In this document: piece by piece, positions 37,840-37,887 of the stretch
How positions within the stretch are numbered: the stretch's first letter is position 1
How the letters are laid out: each line of letters starts with the position of its first letter
DNA from: Methanobacteriota archaeon
GTDB lineage: Archaea > Thermoplasmatota > Poseidoniia > Poseidoniales > Thalassarchaeaceae
Assembly (NCBI GenBank): GCA_004195715.1
Contig: PSPX01000020.1
Coordinates: 1 to 37,887 of the forward strand
DNA length: 37,887 nt
Direction: 5' to 3'
Program-made: the position numbers and the translations under genes
Notes under the pieces: generated by a model
What the model was told of the DNA's origin: nothing
Seen by the model: the letters and a program-made list of their open reading frames with translations, nothing else
The model's database searches: none

Positions 37840-37887
37840 AGCCAGATAGCCACAGAACCACCGCAGGACGCTATTCGAGGAAAATGT

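Overview
The window reads as most or all of the genome of a short-tailed (podovirus-like) dsDNA bacteriophage, probably an uncultured aquatic phage of a Gram-negative host. The structural block runs in P22/T7 fashion: small and large terminase, portal, scaffold, major capsid protein of the SU10/DUF5309 type, tail adaptor, beta-propeller tail protein, then three large proteins in the size order of the T7 ejectosome (248, 804 and 1900 aa). A predicted lipoprotein and membrane proteins beside the ejection genes fit a host with an outer membrane. No tRNA, integrase, RNA polymerase, DNA polymerase or recognisable endolysin was seen. Host and taxonomy are inference.

Layout. (1) 1-9478, plus strand: about 26 tightly packed early/middle genes. 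The first ten or so are small conserved phage proteins of unknown function, many preceded by the same leader, GGAAGGCAG just before the start codon; at four junctions this follows a small GCCC-loop-GGGC hairpin. Next come a Sak4-like RecA-fold ATPase, an SSB-like protein with an acidic C-terminal tail, a PP-loop (PAPS-reductase-like) enzyme, a cytosine-5 DNA methyltransferase split over two overlapping frames, and a RuvC-like resolvase. (2) 9475-35418, minus strand: from the distal end, three membrane/lysis-type genes, the three ejection proteins, tail proteins, a 1096-aa protein with about 35 copies of a 15-residue repeat, a LamG-like protein, capsid, scaffold, portal, terminase, a 56-aa DnaJ-like zinc mini-protein, and a probable small terminase. 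(3) 35419-37887, plus strand: small early-type genes including an HNH-type nuclease without a normal start codon, a HAD-type hydrolase, and a 19-aa conserved basic peptide, closed by a strong intrinsic terminator at 37790-37839.

The plus arm at the right end ends in a terminator and the left end starts with a promoter-like sequence. If the molecule is circular or circularly permuted, it therefore has one divergent origin of transcription (about 35.42-35.50 kb) and one convergent meeting point (9475-9478, where the two opposing stop codons share a CTAG).

How the parts work together (inferred). The left arm handles DNA metabolism: annealing/recombination by the Sak4-like ATPase plus SSB-like protein, branch resolution by RuvC, and DNA modification by the split methyltransferase with the adjacent PP-loop enzyme. 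The minus arm builds the virion and packages DNA. The small right arm holds accessory and regulatory genes. The most unusual features are the split, overprinted methyltransferase with a Shine-Dalgarno sequence buried inside its first frame; the repeated hairpin plus start-leader modules; two leader hairpins with a shared loop sequence; the 45-bp repeat gene lying between capsid and tail genes; and a ParB-like domain inside the giant ejection protein.
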